Positions 12,738 to 24,285 of a stretch of DNA of 64,000 nt are shown in pieces. Under the pieces are notes generated by a model that was given only the letters and a program-made list of their open reading frames with translations, did no database searches and was not told the DNA's origin. Where the stretch lies: positions 1,494,501 through 1,558,500 of the forward strand of contig CM049315.1 of assembly GCA_026874595.1 (NCBI GenBank), read 5' to 3'. Numbering within the stretch: the first letter of the stretch is position 1; every line of letters begins with the position of its first letter. The translations under genes and the position numbers were made by a program. This DNA comes from Sipunculus nudus (Eukaryota > Annelida > Sipuncula > Golfingiida > Sipunculidae).

Positions 12738-15700
12738 GTTATAGAGTACATGTATTAGTCTTACAAGGACTGTATATGTTCTGCCTCCCACACTCCCTGG
12801 TTATACAGTACATGCATTAGTCTTACCCGGACTGTATGTGTTCTGCCTCTCACACTCCCCTGTTATACAGTACATGCATTAGTCTTACCAGGACTGTATG
12901 TGTTCTGCCTCCCACACTCCCCTGTTATACAGTATATGCATTAGTCTTACCAGGACTGTACATGTTCTGCCTCCAAAAATACTCTGTTATAAAGTACATG
13001 AATTACTCTTACCCGGATTGTGTGTTCTGCTTCCCACACTCCCCTGATGTACAGTACATGCATTAGTCTTACCCGGACTGTATATGTTCTGCCTCCTACA
13101 CTCCCCTGTTATACAGTACATGCATTATTCTTACCCGGACTGTTTTGTTCTGCCTCTCACACTCCCCTGATATACAGTACTTGCATTAGTCTTACAAGGA
13201 CTGTACATGGTCTGCCTCCAAAAATACCCTGTTATAAAGAACATGAATTACTCTTTCCCGGACTGTATGTGTTCTGCCTCCCACACTCCCCTGATATACA
13301 GTACATGCATTAGTCTTACCAGGACTGTATGTGTTCTGCCTCTCACACTCCCCTGTTATACAGTACATGCATTAGTCTTATCAGGACGGTATGTGTTCTG
13401 CCACTCACACTCCCCTGTTATACAGTACTTGCATTAGTCTTACCAGGACTGTATGTGTTCTGCCTCCCACACTCCCCTGACATACAGTACATGCATTAGT
13501 CTTACCAGGACTGTATGTGTTCTGCCTCCCACACTCCCCTGTTTTACAGTACATGCATTAGTCTTACCAGGACTGTATGTGTTGTGCCTCCCACACTCCC
13601 CTGATATACAGTACATGCATTAGTCTTACCAGGATTTTATGTGTCCTGCCATCCACACTCCCCTGATATACAGTACATGCATTAGTCTAACCAGGACTGT
13701 ATGTGTCCTGCCATCCACAGTCCCCTGATATACAGTACATGCATTAGTCTTACCAGGACTGTATGTGTTCTGCCTCCCACACTCCCCTGATATACAGTAC
13801 ATGCATTAGTCTTAACAGGACTGTATGTGTTCTGCCTCTCACACTCCCCGTTATACAGTACATGCATTAGTCTTACCAGGACTGTATGTGTTCTGCCTCC
13901 CACACTCCCCTGTTATACAGTACATGCATTAGTCTTACCAGGACTGTATGTGTTCTGCCTCCCACACTCCCCTGTTATACAGTACATGCATTACTCTTAC
14001 CAGGACTGTATGTGTTCTGCCTCCCACACTCCCCTGATATACAGTGCATGCATTACTCTTACCAGGACTGGTTGTGTTCTGCCTAACACACTCCTCTGAT
14101 ATACAGTACATGCATTAGTCTTACCAGGACTGTATGTGTTCTGCCTCCCACACTCCCCTGTTACACAGTACATGCATTACTCTTACCAGGACTGTATGTG
14201 TTCTGCCTCCCACACTCCCCTGATATACAGTACATGCATTAGTCTTACCAGGACTGTATGTGTTCTGCCTCCCACACTCCCCTGTTATACAGTACATGCA
14301 TTACTCTTACCAGGACTGTATGTGTTCTGCCTCCCACACTCCCCTGATATACAGTACATGCATTACTCTTACCAGGACTGTATGTGTTCTGCCTCCCACA
14401 CTCCCCTGATATACAGTACATGCATTACTCTTACAAGGACTGTATGTGTTCTGCCTCCCACACTCCCCTGATATACAGTGCATGCATTACTCTTACCAGG
14501 ACTGTATGTGTTCTGCCTCCCACACTCCCCTGATATACAGTCCATGCATTACTCTTACCAGGACTGTATGTGTTCTGCCTCCCACACTCCCCTGATATAC
14601 AGTACATGCATTACTCTTACCAGGACTGTATGTGTTCTGCCTCCCACACTCCCCTGATATACAGTACATGCATTACTCTTACCAGGACTGTATGTGTTCT
14701 GCCTCCCACACTCCCCTGATATACAGTACATGCATTACTCTTACCAGGACTGTATGTGTTCTGCCTCCCACACTCCCCTGTTATACAGTACATGCATTAC
14801 TCTTACGAGGACTGTATGTGTTCTGCCTCCCACACTCCCCTGTTATACAGGACATGCATTACTCTTACCAGGACTGTATGTGTTCTGCCTCCCACACTCC
14901 CCTGTTATACAGTACATGCATTACTCTTACCAGGACTGTATGTGTTCTGCCTCCCACACTCCCCTGTTATACAGTACATGCATTACTCTTACCAGGACTG
15001 TATGTGTTCTGCCTCCCACACTCCCCTGATATACAGTGCATGCATTACTCTTACCAGGACTGTATGTGTTCTGCCTCCCACACTCCCCTGTTATACAGTG
15101 CATGCATTACTCTTACCAGGACTGTATGTGTTCTGCCTCCCACACTCCCCTGATATACAGTGCATGCATTACTCTTACCAGGACTGTATGTGTTCTGCCT
15201 CCCACACTCCCCTGATATACAGTGCATGCATTACTCTTACCAGGACTGTATGTGTTCTGCCTCCCACACTCCCCTGTTATACAGTACATGCATTAGTCTT
15301 ACCAGGACTGTATGTGTTCTGCCTCCCACACTCCCCTGTTATACAGTACATGCATTAGTCTTACCAGGACTGTATGTGTTCTGCCTCCCACACTCCCCTG
15401 ATATACAGTACATGCATTAGTCTTACCAGGACTGTATGTGTTCTGCCTCCCACACTCCCCTGATATACAGTACATGCATTAGTCTTACCAGGACTGTATG
15501 TGTTCTGCCTCCCACACTCCCCTGATATACAGTGCATGCATTACTCTTACCAGGACTGTATGTGTTCTGCCTCCCACACTCCCCTGATATACAGTACATG
15601 CATTAGTCTTACCAGGACTGTATGTGTTCTGCCTCCCACACTCCCCTGATATACAGTACATGCATTACTCTTACCAGGACTGTATGTGTTCTGCCTCCCA

Positions 15701-16199
15701 CACTCCCCTGTTATACAGTGCATACATTACTCTTACCAGGACTGTATGTGTTCTGCCTCCCACACTCCCCTGTTATACAGTGCATGCATTACTCTTACCA
15801 GGACTGTATGTGTTCTGCCTCCCACACTCCCCTGTTATACAGTGCATGCATTAGTCTTACCAGGACTGTATGTGTTCTGCCTCCCACACTCCCCTGATAT
15901 ACAGTACATGCATTACTCTTACCAGGACTGTATGTGTTCTGCCTCCCACACTCCCCTGTTATACAGTGCATGCATTACTCTTACCAGGACTGTATGTGTT
16001 CTGCCTCCCACACTCCCCTGTTATACAGTGCATGCATTACTCTTACCAGGACTGTATGTGTTCTGCCTCCCACACTCCCCTGTTATACAGTACATGCATT
16101 AGTCTTACCCGGACTGTATGTGTTCTGCCTCCCACACTCCCCTGTTATACAGTACATGCATTAGTCTTACCCGGACTGTACGTGTTCTGCCTCCCACAC
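12738..16199 (-). repeat. 62-bp satellite made of the MAO-like exon 2/intron 2 junction (about 55 copies)
   Basis: Read on the minus strand, each unit is about 29 nt matching the 3' end of MAO-like exon 2 (GTGTGGGAGGCAGAACAC, then ACAGTCC), followed by GTAAGACTAATGCATGTACT and the rest of a 33-nt intron segment. Each copy therefore carries a consensus splice donor GTAAGA and the codons for V-G-G-R-T-H-T-V. Units next to the real exon (donor context at about 16109 and 16171) and several at the far edge (about 12821, 13011, 13072, 13134, 13257) read CCGG before the donor, as in the exon. Almost all interior units read CCTG, so the middle appears homogenised while the edges keep the ancestral state. 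A variant unit with CCAAAAATAC occurs at about 12970 and again about 248 bp (four units) later. All three forward frames are long and open because 62 is not a multiple of 3; I do not call these proteins. Confidence 0.96.
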
Positions 16200-16265
16200 G
16201 GTCCCTGGCTTCTAGAACTACAACCTCCAGTCCCTGCTCCTTCAGGAGTTTAGCAGCAGACAGCC
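16171..16265 (-). CDS. Flavin amine oxidase (monoamine oxidase-like), exon 2
   Basis: A 95-nt exon. The acceptor is TTAATTTCAG (just above 16265) and the donor is CGG|GTAAGA (16165-16170). It enters in phase 1 and leaves in phase 0. It encodes 31 full codons: [11 protein letters not shown], then [20 protein letters not shown]. With exon 1 this rebuilds the N-terminal FAD-binding Rossmann motif [11 protein letters not shown], the Glu that ends beta-2 and binds the ADP ribose in this fold (E of VLEARD), and the GGRT motif typical of flavin amine oxidases. Family knowledge: monoamine oxidases oxidatively deaminate amines, bind FAD covalently through a C-terminal Cys and anchor in the outer mitochondrial membrane; none of those C-terminal parts is in this window. 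Exon 3 must lie beyond position 1, because everything between is satellite. A polyamine oxidase or another amine oxidase remains possible. The last 29 nt of this exon are the seed of the adjacent 62-bp array. Confidence 0.85.
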
Positions 16266-17197
16266 CTGAAATTAACAGGTTGTTCAAAGAGTTTAGACCT
16301 CATTACATTATTGTGTATACCTCAGGGCTGAAAGCTAGAAATATTTCACAAAAACTCAATCAACAACCAATGACTGATTCAGTCTCCACAGCTCACAACA
16401 AAATATTTAAAAAAATATACTCATGTCAAATGATACAACGTGTGTCCTTGTATGAAGAGTTAAACAAATGTTGCTGGCAGATATGAGAAAGTAAAAAATA
16501 ATTTCTAAAGATTTTAGTCTGGTTAATGGTTGATATGGTATGACACATAATGCTGCAAAGAGCACAACTACAAGTAGAATGTTAAATAATCTTAAAGTAA
16601 ACCTTACAGATTTCTTGCTTCATCTAAAGAAATATCAAATGATAACAGATATACAAGTTATAAAAATTTGTAAGGAAAAGGAGAGTAATTGTGAGGAAAA
16701 GAGTAACTAAGGTACTGTATTTGGCAAGTTATAAGTATCATATTTTGTAAATTGGACTTAAGTTATCACAATGTCTATGATTTGTCTTTATTAAACTAGA
16801 TTAAGTATTATATCATAAAGGAGGTGAATATAATACTGATATGAACATTTGTAGATGAATTGAAAATTATCTTGTATAAATTATTTGTTTGAGACATTCT
16901 GTGTGACCTGAGTAATAGAATATAAATGTATATATTATATCCTTGACTAGATAATTAGGTCTAAGTTATAACAAAACCCTTAATATTTAACTAAAACATA
17001 TTACAGATGTTATCATTGATGAGGTAAACAAATAAAATACAATTTATACTGTTTAAGTAGAATAAATATTGACTAGTATTTGATCTAATTAAAGTATCAA
17101 AGTTTTATAATTCAAAATATCTGATATGACAGTTTGACTAATAATTATTATCTAGTAATAGTTTATCAAAGCTAACGAATTATTATAACATATATAA
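16266..17197. other. Intron 1 sequence between exon 2 and the LTR element
   Basis: AT-rich, apparently unique sequence with no supported reading frame, no repeat structure and no RNA gene that I recognise. It carries the exon 2 acceptor at its left end. Confidence 0.6.
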
Positions 17198-17767
17198 TGC
17201 ATCGAACTGAGGCCGGTTAATCCGGCTCATCACGTTTCATGGGCCGGTGTCCCGAATAAAGGGCGGGGGATTTTGCGATCACTTTACACAGTCAGGCGTG
17301 CCTCTTAGCAACCAGACGAAAGGAAACAAGTCAGTCAATTTGTATGAAAAAGTTATTTACAGAATACATACAAAGTCATCATCCCATATGGAATTACTAC
17401 GGGTCCCCGTCTGCTATTTCTTAATGAGGAGGTCTGGGCTCTACATCTACTGTGCTGTCTACAACTGCGTACTAAAATTTCACCGCGGCCATACTGATCT
17501 GAATTCGGCAAGGCGGGATCCCCCTATGTACTTTCACAGTTTATACTGGCCACTTAACGAATATACAACCTGTGATACAGCCACAACTGGTCCTCACCAA
17601 CTAATCACTTCGATGTCACTCTTGCACGCAACGCCTTAGACGTCTCTCTGAATATATCTAGCCAGTTTCTTCAGCATCTGCCCAGCACTTGCTTCTCTAC
17701 AAAACAATGTCCTCCTCACCACGTCCTCAAGCCAACTCGCTTCTCTACTAGGCGACTTCGCCCGTTT
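17198..17767 (-). repeat. 3' LTR of the outer Gypsy element
   Basis: It aligns with 35156-35720 over nearly its full length. Shared blocks include AAGGAAACAAGTCAGTCAAT, CTGAATTCGGCAAGGCGGGA and GACGTCTCTCTGAATATATC. It begins TGCATCGAAC where the other copy has TGTAGCGAAC, and its inner end has drifted, so the right boundary is uncertain by about 10 bp. Divergence is clearly greater than between the LTRs of the inner element, consistent with an older insertion. Sequence from 17768 to 18262 shows no recognisable domain and is probably decayed 3' region. Confidence 0.85.
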
Positions 17768-18262
17768 GATTAAACACAAACAGGTATCCAATAATAAGTT
17801 ACACATAAACTTAAAAATCTAATAAAAATATTATATACCAAATGACTACCATCTAATTGAACACCTATTACTTCGGTTTTTCTATCTTATCAGCTAAAAA
17901 TTAAATCAGAGCGATCCTGCTTTCCAAACAGATAACCCACAATAACTCCCTCGATCCTTGATTTTTTTTAGCTCGTACATCCACACTGGAACTCAAGACC
18001 TATCCTGAAGGTACCTAAAATGAGGTTGATGGACTGCAGCACCACTCTCTGGACCTTTTCTTTAATTTGTAAGCCACACGGTTGGGTGTAAAAAGGATAA
18101 TCTGGAACGTAAAGTAACATGGTCTTCCTTGGGCGAAAAATAACAAAAGAGAAAAAGTGTACTACCATGGTGTCTTCCCTTACCCAGGTAACATAGTCGT
18201 TTGGGCATTGTGGTACCTTTCTGGGGACTTCCCTTGAGTAAATCGATTGGCATGGTCTATTC

Positions 18263-18960
18263 TCAACCTAAGAACATCAAATCGGGCAAACATTTGGTGC
18301 TATCATGGGCGGTCCCCCGATATGCGGACATGGGATATGGTAGCAAATCGGCCCAGTTGTCTTGGGAATCGTTCACAAAACAAAACAACATCTGAAGCAA
18401 AGTCCTATTTGCACGCTCCATTAAAGCATCGTTTTGGGGACGATAAGGACAAGCCCTGGTCTTATCAAACTCAAGCAACTTGTACAGTTGATTCATTACC
18501 TTTGACTGGAAATCAGATTCCTGATCACTATGTAGGACCCTGGGAATTCCGTACTTCAGAATGAACTCATGCATAAACCGTTCAGCGATGGTTTGTCCGG
18601 TGTGGTCTGGCATTGCGTAAGCCTCGGCCCACTTTGTAAAGTAATCGAAAAGGACGCCGTTGTAGTGATTTCCATTTTTAGTGGTACTGAAAGGTAAAAT
18701 ATGTCCATGGCCACACGCTCCAATTGGTCTTCTACAGTTCTTTGATGAAGTGTTGCCATACGGGGTCCCGTGCATGGTTTTCAACTGGCACACACGTTAC
18801 ACCTCTGACACTATCAAATTACACCCGACTGTCACCGGGCCAATAAAAGCGTTGGCGTACATTGCGTAAGGTCTTAGTTACGCCAGACTTTCCAACTTAT
18901 CCCTTGTTATGGAAAAATTTCATGATTGGTTTTCTCAACGGCCACGGTATCACCAGTTGT
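18263..18960 (-). pseudogene. Outer Gypsy integrase remnant
   Basis: The frame at 18263-18793 resembles the integrase core: FDYFTKWAEAYAMPDHTGQT, RVLHSDQESDFQS (second catalytic Asp region) and PQNDALMERANRTLLQM (catalytic Glu region). Upstream in sense (18790-18900) a second frame retains RQRFYWPGDS, as in the zinc-binding HHCC domain, but has stops and lacks a clean cysteine pair. The first catalytic Asp region is replaced by unrelated sequence. The C-terminal part is missing or unrecognisable. It is the left end of the broken outer pol, after RNase H and before the 3' LTR. I am confident of the family and of the loss of function. Confidence 0.82.
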
Positions 18961-19422
18961 CGAATCTTTGGCATGTTTTTACTGGGCGCCCATCCTCTGT
19001 ATAGTAAATTGTCCACAACTACCAGAGTCTTCCACTGGTTTTATTATGCCTTCAAGTCTCGTGATTCAGTAGCTATCACTGCCCATGGCGGCTTTTGTCT
19101 ATGTCTGGCAAGGAAGATCATCTGAGAGATAGCAGGATCCTCTTGCTACAGCCTTTGTAAAATAGCGGTGTAATATTCATGACACCAGTCTTCTAAGGAA
19201 TGACCGTCCTGACAGCTCTGAGCGGCGTCATTCTCCTGGCGGTTTCTGTCAGTTCGACTCCATGTATGCATGTCTAAAATCTTCCCTTTCACACTGTCTA
19301 CAAGGAACTATCGTCATTGTGTGCATGCTTGGCCCTGCTCTGGTTTCGATCTCAAACAAATATATGTTCAATACAGTAAGCTATCGAGCTAACATTCCTT
19401 CAACATTACGGAAATTGTTATC

Positions 19423-19620
19423 TCAACGACGCGTGATCGGTCTGTAGAATGAATTTTGGCCCCACAAATAATGTCTGAAATGTTTGATACGTTTGAACGT
19501 TACGACTGCCAATAGTTCACGCTTGGTGGTACAGTAGTTTCGCTTGGAACGCTTTAAGGTTCTGCTGCCATAAGCGATAACACGATGTTGCCCATCTTGA
19601 AGTTTGGAACAGCACGGCAC
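19423..19620 (-). pseudogene. Outer Gypsy RNase H remnant
   Basis: The 65-residue frame contains HRVIAYGSRTLKRSKRNYCT, then TKRELLAVV and HFRHYLWGQNSF. This matches the central RNase H segment of Gypsy polyproteins, and the inner element has AYGSRTLNKAQRRYC in the corresponding place. The N-terminal catalytic segment and the C-terminal N-A-D-x-L-S-R motif are not in this frame. About 200 bp separates it from the RT remnant, with frame changes. Confidence 0.8.
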
Positions 19621-19828
19621 CTATCCCTTTACCACCCACGGCGGTATAAAAAACTGTTCGTCTTCATTAGGATACGCTTACAAACGGAGCTTCCGTAAAT
19701 GCTTTCTTTAGCGCTTCGAAAGACGTTTAGCACTTTTCCGTCAGTTGAAACTGTTTATTTTGGGGACAAAGCGATCATCGGCACTGCAATTTCAGAAAAT
19801 CCATAGATGTGGCGACGATAGTAGGCTG

Positions 19829-20624
19829 CTAAACCGAGAAAACTGCATACTTCGGGTAGGGTACTTGGTACAAACCACTCTGCGACTGCTTTGACCTTCT
19901 CGGGGCACCATCGGGGCATCTGACACCATCAGCTGATACTAGGTGTCCTGGAAATGTCACACTGCGCTGAAACGAATGGCATTTCTTTTGTTTTATTCTC
20001 AGGTTGCCTTCCCGAAACCTCTGCCACTCAGTTATTAGGTTTTCCAACGCATGGTCAAAATTTGGTCCGACACACACTACATCATCGATGTAAATTAAAC
20101 ACTGTCGCCACAGGAGACCCCGTAAGACATTCTCCATCAGGCGTTCGTAGCTCGCCGGCTCGTTACATAGGCCAAACGGCATGACTTTGAACTAGTGTAG
20201 TCCGAGATTGATGCAAAATGGTCTTTTCTTTCGATCCATCATCGGCCATTTTGAGCTGCCAATAGCCTGAAGCCATGTTAAGTGTTGAGAACCATTGACT
20301 AAAGGATAAAGTGTCCAACGACCCGTCAATACGCGGCAATGGATTCGCATCTTTTCCCGTCACGCTATTACGTCGCCGACAATCGACGCAAAATCGCACT
20401 CCCCCGTCTTTCTTTGTGACAAGTACTATCAGTGAAGCCCACGGACTGTTACTGGGGTTTAAGAGGTTTTGGTCTACCATCTTTTGTACCTCTGTTTCCA
20501 CTACAATTTTCCGGGCTTGTGGTACCAGGCCATTTATGCTACCCGGCGCGGTGGTTGCTTTATTGGCGGATAACAATAGGTATCGATTTTGTGTACTGCC
20601 ATGTGCGTGAGGCCAAAATTTCAA
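19829..20624 (-). pseudogene. Outer Gypsy reverse transcriptase remnant (two frames)
   Basis: The upstream frame (20163-20624) carries fingers and palm motifs: NSPWASLIVLVTKKDGGVRF, CVDCRRRNSVTGKDANPLPR and FSTLNMASGYWQL (motif A area; the usual Asp of LDLASGY is Asn here). The downstream frame (19829-20182) carries MPFGLCNEPASYERLMENV and the catalytic YIDDV with its two Asp residues. The two overlap out of frame near 20163-20182, so at least one frameshift separates fingers and palm. Changes at conserved positions (MPFGLCNEPASYE versus the usual MPFGLSNAPASF) fit relaxed selection. Confidence 0.87.
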
Positions 20625-20967
20625 TCTGGTCCCAGAAAAACATCTCGATATTCTAAGACGGCGGCCTTTAGACGATTAATTTGACAGCGAGTAAGATCAT
20701 CAGAGGCACTGTCAGTTTATGATTGTAAATGATTAGTTAGCTGTACGTCCTTATCCAAACCAAGATATTGATATCTATGGTGTTGTGTGCAGGTAATGGA
20801 ATTGTCTGATCTATCTCTTTTAATTGCGCAATGGGTGTTCCTTTTGCCACCCGAATTGTCTTGATACTTGGATTTTTCACAGTTATTGGCACAATCTTTT
20901 TAGATGTGTCTATTACAGAGCAGCCAACAAGAAGTCAAGTTTCGTTAATGTATGCGGGATCTGGCTC

Positions 20968-21435
20968 TCACGTACCATCTGCTGGTATCTCAGTCCGAAG
21001 CTTTCCCATTTTACAAAGTACAGTTGCTTTATACTGCAAGGGCATTGTCATTGTCTCTTTCACATGAACACGAGTAACACTGGTACCAGTGTGATAGTGC
21101 ATTTTATGAGGGATCCCTTTAACAATAAGGTCTCCTCTGCCAAGAATGAGCGTGGCGTCAAGATGCGTCATTAAGTCAATGCCCATTAGTCCAGGATTCT
21201 CATCTGTCACAACCACAAGCAGAAAGCTCAGACCTAATCCAGCTTTCTCAAGATAAAAAAGTTCTATAGCCTTCAGTGGCCATATGCTGTCCTGTTACGG
21301 TACTAAAAGTCTTGTCGACAGGGTACAGTGCTGGTCGTGTATGTACGGGCATTCGATCATACAACTCTTTACTGATAATAATGTGAGTTGACCCCGTTTC
21401 AACTAAAAGGTTTATATAAATTCCGTTTATGAGTC
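20968..21435 (-). pseudogene. Outer Gypsy retropepsin remnant with altered active site
   Basis: Around 21350-21435 the minus strand reads INLLVETGSTHIIISKELYD, which lines up with the retropepsin active-site loop (D-T/S-G). Glu replaces the catalytic Asp. The second part (20968-21216) has GLMGIDLMTHLDATLILGRG, matching the I-L-G-x-D-F flap and C-terminal hairpin region of the family. A frame break lies between the two parts. By family knowledge, loss of the Asp would abolish proteolysis. Confidence 0.72.
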
Positions 21436-22078
21436 CGGGCAGGTGCCCTCAGAAGCATCTTTAAGTCCACCAGACAACCGAGTCTCGATGGTACTGCAAT
21501 GTTAGATGTAGCACGCACAGATACAGTAGGTACAGATGTCGCGGGGAACGTAAAGCGTATTACAAGTCCCAGTCTGTTATTTGGTGCGGACGCATTTTGA
21601 TCCATAGGAGATGCACTCGGGGCTGATACGTAACTATTCGGTATCCCAACCGGATCAGAACTGCAAAAACACACAGGCTGTGGTGTGTATCCCGGAAACG
21701 AGGGAAATGTCGGGGGTAACTGCGCAATAGGGTTAGAAGTTCCGTTTTCGGTGTCACTGTATACCCTCTCTGGCTCCTGTGATGGGGCCAATTCCGTTTG
21801 AAATGTCCAACTTCCCCGTAATAGAAGCAGGTATCAGGGTCAAATTGGTGTTTTCGCTCATTTGCTAACCTTTGACCCCCAGGCCAGGGGTCATTATCGG
21901 AGAGTTCATGATCGACTTACCGGCCGGCGGTAACTGTTTCCACCCCTCTGGGTCAACAAAATGCTGGCTTGATGTGGTCGTTGAACCGGCCTTGACCTTA
22001 GCTGACCTGGTTTACTTAAGCTCGATACACTGGGGTTTCGGAAATCGACCGACTGCAGGGGGATATAACAGTTTCTAG
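21436..22078 (-). pseudogene. Outer Gypsy gag C-terminal remnant with mutated zinc knuckle
   Basis: Near 21790-21840 the minus strand encodes DTCFYYGEVGHFKRNWP. This aligns with a CCHC nucleocapsid knuckle (C-x2-C-x4-H-x4-C) in which the second Cys is Tyr and the last is Trp, each a one-base change. Downstream (21399-21791) is a proline-rich frame (PTFPSFPGYTPQP) of the spacer type between nucleocapsid and protease. Upstream to about 22078 there is no clear capsid domain. Confidence 0.6.
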
Positions 22079-22948
22079 CGTAGCGGGCCTCGCAAAGTGC
22101 CCATGCTTATGTAGCTCTCGGGGATCTAGACCCGACATAAATTGTTCTATAACCAGCTCTCATAGTACATCATAACTTATACTGTATGCCTGGCTCGCTA
22201 ATCGTCGCAGTGCATAAGAGTAATCCCTAAGATTCTCTAGAATGTTACTAATAAACATAGCACACAACTGTGCAATGACATATTCTCTTTCTTTTCAACA
22301 AAGCATGTAGAAACCTGTGGTCACTGAGACCAGAAACTCGCAATTTAAATTCACAAGACTCAAAAACGTCTAGGTTAAATAGTTGTACCATAGTTAAACA
22401 TAGTATATGGTCATGCTTGTTCCTCAGGCCTTTTCATATACAGGCATGGCTATCGAAGCAAACTAAATGCTCATTACACATGTTCAATGTGTAATACCCT
22501 TTACACACTTATATGTTGGTCTATATACTCATTCAGTTCTGCCATTAAAGGTATGAAAAGGTACCAAATCCCAGTATCTTTATCATTAAATTGATCTTTG
22601 ATTCAAACACAAGATTATCTCACCCAATAGCTTTTCCAAAAATATTCAATATTTACTAGGTAAATCAGTAACAATGTGTAAATACTTCAGTTATAATGGC
22701 CATCATCAACAATGGTAAGTTGTCAAACAGAATACAGCTTCTCATTGATCATTTTGATCGATAATGGGGCATATCCAACTGTTTAAACTATTTGCTGGTA
22801 CCAGCAGGGGAAACTCAAATAATTTTCAACAGTTTCATTAGAAATAACAAGCAAAATTCGAATTAAATAGCGTTCTCAACCGCTGCCTATGTCTACCTAA
22901 TTTTCACACGTGGGATGGTCCAGTGGCACCATCCACTGGCCATGTAAG
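22079..22948. other. Outer Gypsy leader or decayed gag, left part
   Basis: AT-rich sequence without a supportable frame, between the decayed gag and the insertion point of the inner element. By position it is the 5' part of the outer element; its continuation is 34948-35155 beyond the nested insertion. Confidence 0.5.
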
Positions 22949-22952
22949 GTAC
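22949..22952. repeat. Target-site duplication GTAC (left) of the inner Gypsy
   Basis: GTAC directly precedes TGTAACG at 22953 and is found again at 34944-34947 after GTTACA. A 4-bp duplication is within the usual range for Gypsy integrases. Confidence 0.85.
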
Positions 22953-23859
22953 TGTAACGTTTTTACCCCTTTTTACATTTACCCGAACCCTGGCCGTTAT
23001 GAATTAATCCGGGAAAGGGAGTAACTATGCGGGTTTGCTGGTCCCCTCAAAGCGTCACCTAGTCTTGTTAAATATTTAAGACCGGAAATGTCAAAAAATG
23101 TCACAGGGGGTTAATCCCTGTGTGGAGACTTCTCGTTGTGTTTTAACTTCCAAAATAACTAACTCCCACGTAAAACAAAGCACATTTAATACAAAAATAA
23201 AGTTATACAGAGAAAGATCGGACAATCCAAACACCAAGAATCGCCCGCTTAACACAAACACATGTAAATCTTATCCACAATTAAGTCTGTATCGGTAGCA
23301 TTTTAAACATTACAAGACCTTCGTGCAGCCTCCATTACTGGCTCACACACGACAAACTTTCTATCGATATAGTCACATAAAAAAATATACAATAGCCAAA
23401 ATATTCCTTCCCCCATATCCTAGTACAATGTGTGTACACTCTAAAGTTACATCATTAAGCTAACCCGGCAGCACAAACTGCAGGCCCAACAAAGTTAGGC
23501 CTACGTCTATCTATAAAAACAAAGGACCCCCGGTACGGCTCAGCCGTGCTCACCGCAGGATGTTCGCTGCTCCAAGTGAAGCGCATCAGCGCTCGCAACT
23601 AGTCGACTAATCGTTAAGCCAATCAGAATCCGAGCTGGCTCCACAGCAAAGGTCAAGTGCGGCCGGTAGAGTTCAGTGCGGCCGGCCGCACCTGACCTCT
23701 GACCCAGCTGACGAAATACACTGAGCTATTTATAGAAAAGCACTACACTACACAACCGGAGCAATAAATAAGTCAAGTTACACCGTCAAGAACAAGGAAT
23801 AATAAATAGAAAAATATAGGGAAAAATATAGGGTTCAAATAAAGGCCAAACTCGTTACA
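22953..23859 (-). repeat. 3' LTR of the inner Gypsy (907 bp)
   Basis: Begins TGTAACG and ends CGTTACA on the plus strand, an inverted terminal pair. On the minus strand a TATAAATA box lies near 23726-23734, followed by a GC-rich palindromic stretch around GCGGCCGGCCGC. Direct copy at 34037-34943. Confidence 0.96.
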
Positions 23860-23872
23860 TTCCACCCCCCCT
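23860..23872 (-). promoter_or_regulatory. Polypurine tract of the inner Gypsy
   Basis: Minus strand AAGGGGGGGTGGAA directly abuts the 3' LTR, the expected place for plus-strand DNA priming in reverse transcription. The region from here to 24285 has no supported frame. Confidence 0.8.
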
Positions 23873-24285
23873 TACACTAAGCTCGTCCTCGAGCTGACAC
23901 TGTGCTCCTCTCGTTAGAACAAAACCCTACCTGAAACCAATTGCAACTTTACAATATAACAAAAATTCCCTGAATAGCATTTACAACAAACTTAAATAGA
24001 GAATTACACATATCAACCAAAGAGAAATTGGCAATTACACATATTTGCAATTGCACAGTAAGAAGACAAGGCCTACAACAAAATTTACTTAAACAAAATT
24101 TACATCAACATAACCACACCGTTACAGTTATTTACAGAAGAAGATATTTATGCAGCATTCACATATCTCTATATTTACACAATTTTAATGTTAACCCTGA
24201 AAATAGCCTGCAAAACATTACATGCACGACACGTGATTTCACTGAGTTTATGCCTCGGCCTCCTCTATCCTCTTCTCCCGCGCTC

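Noticed and set aside
1225-12744. Repetitive ORFs (INSESLIIKYDSESMFTL...) on both strands of the 119-bp array
   Set aside because: They exist only where the unit happens to be 120 bp. They end whenever the A-run changes, and no start, splice or conservation signal supports them.
1-16199. CRISPR array
   Set aside because: The units are contiguous with no unique spacers, far too long, and the DNA is eukaryotic.
12836-16253. Overlapping ORFs such as [14 protein letters not shown]... in all three plus frames
   Set aside because: Antisense read-through of the 62-bp repeat. The meaningful strand is the minus strand, where the unit is an exon-intron junction.
16105-16287. A complete 60-residue minus-strand gene starting MNNLLIS
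   Set aside because: The first residues are intron and the last are satellite. Only 16171-16265 is exon, as the splice sites and the phase match with exon 1 show.
17247-17639. 130-residue plus-strand ORF MSRIKGGGFCDHF...
   Set aside because: It lies within the outer LTR. The related LTR copy at 35156-35720 does not keep the frame.
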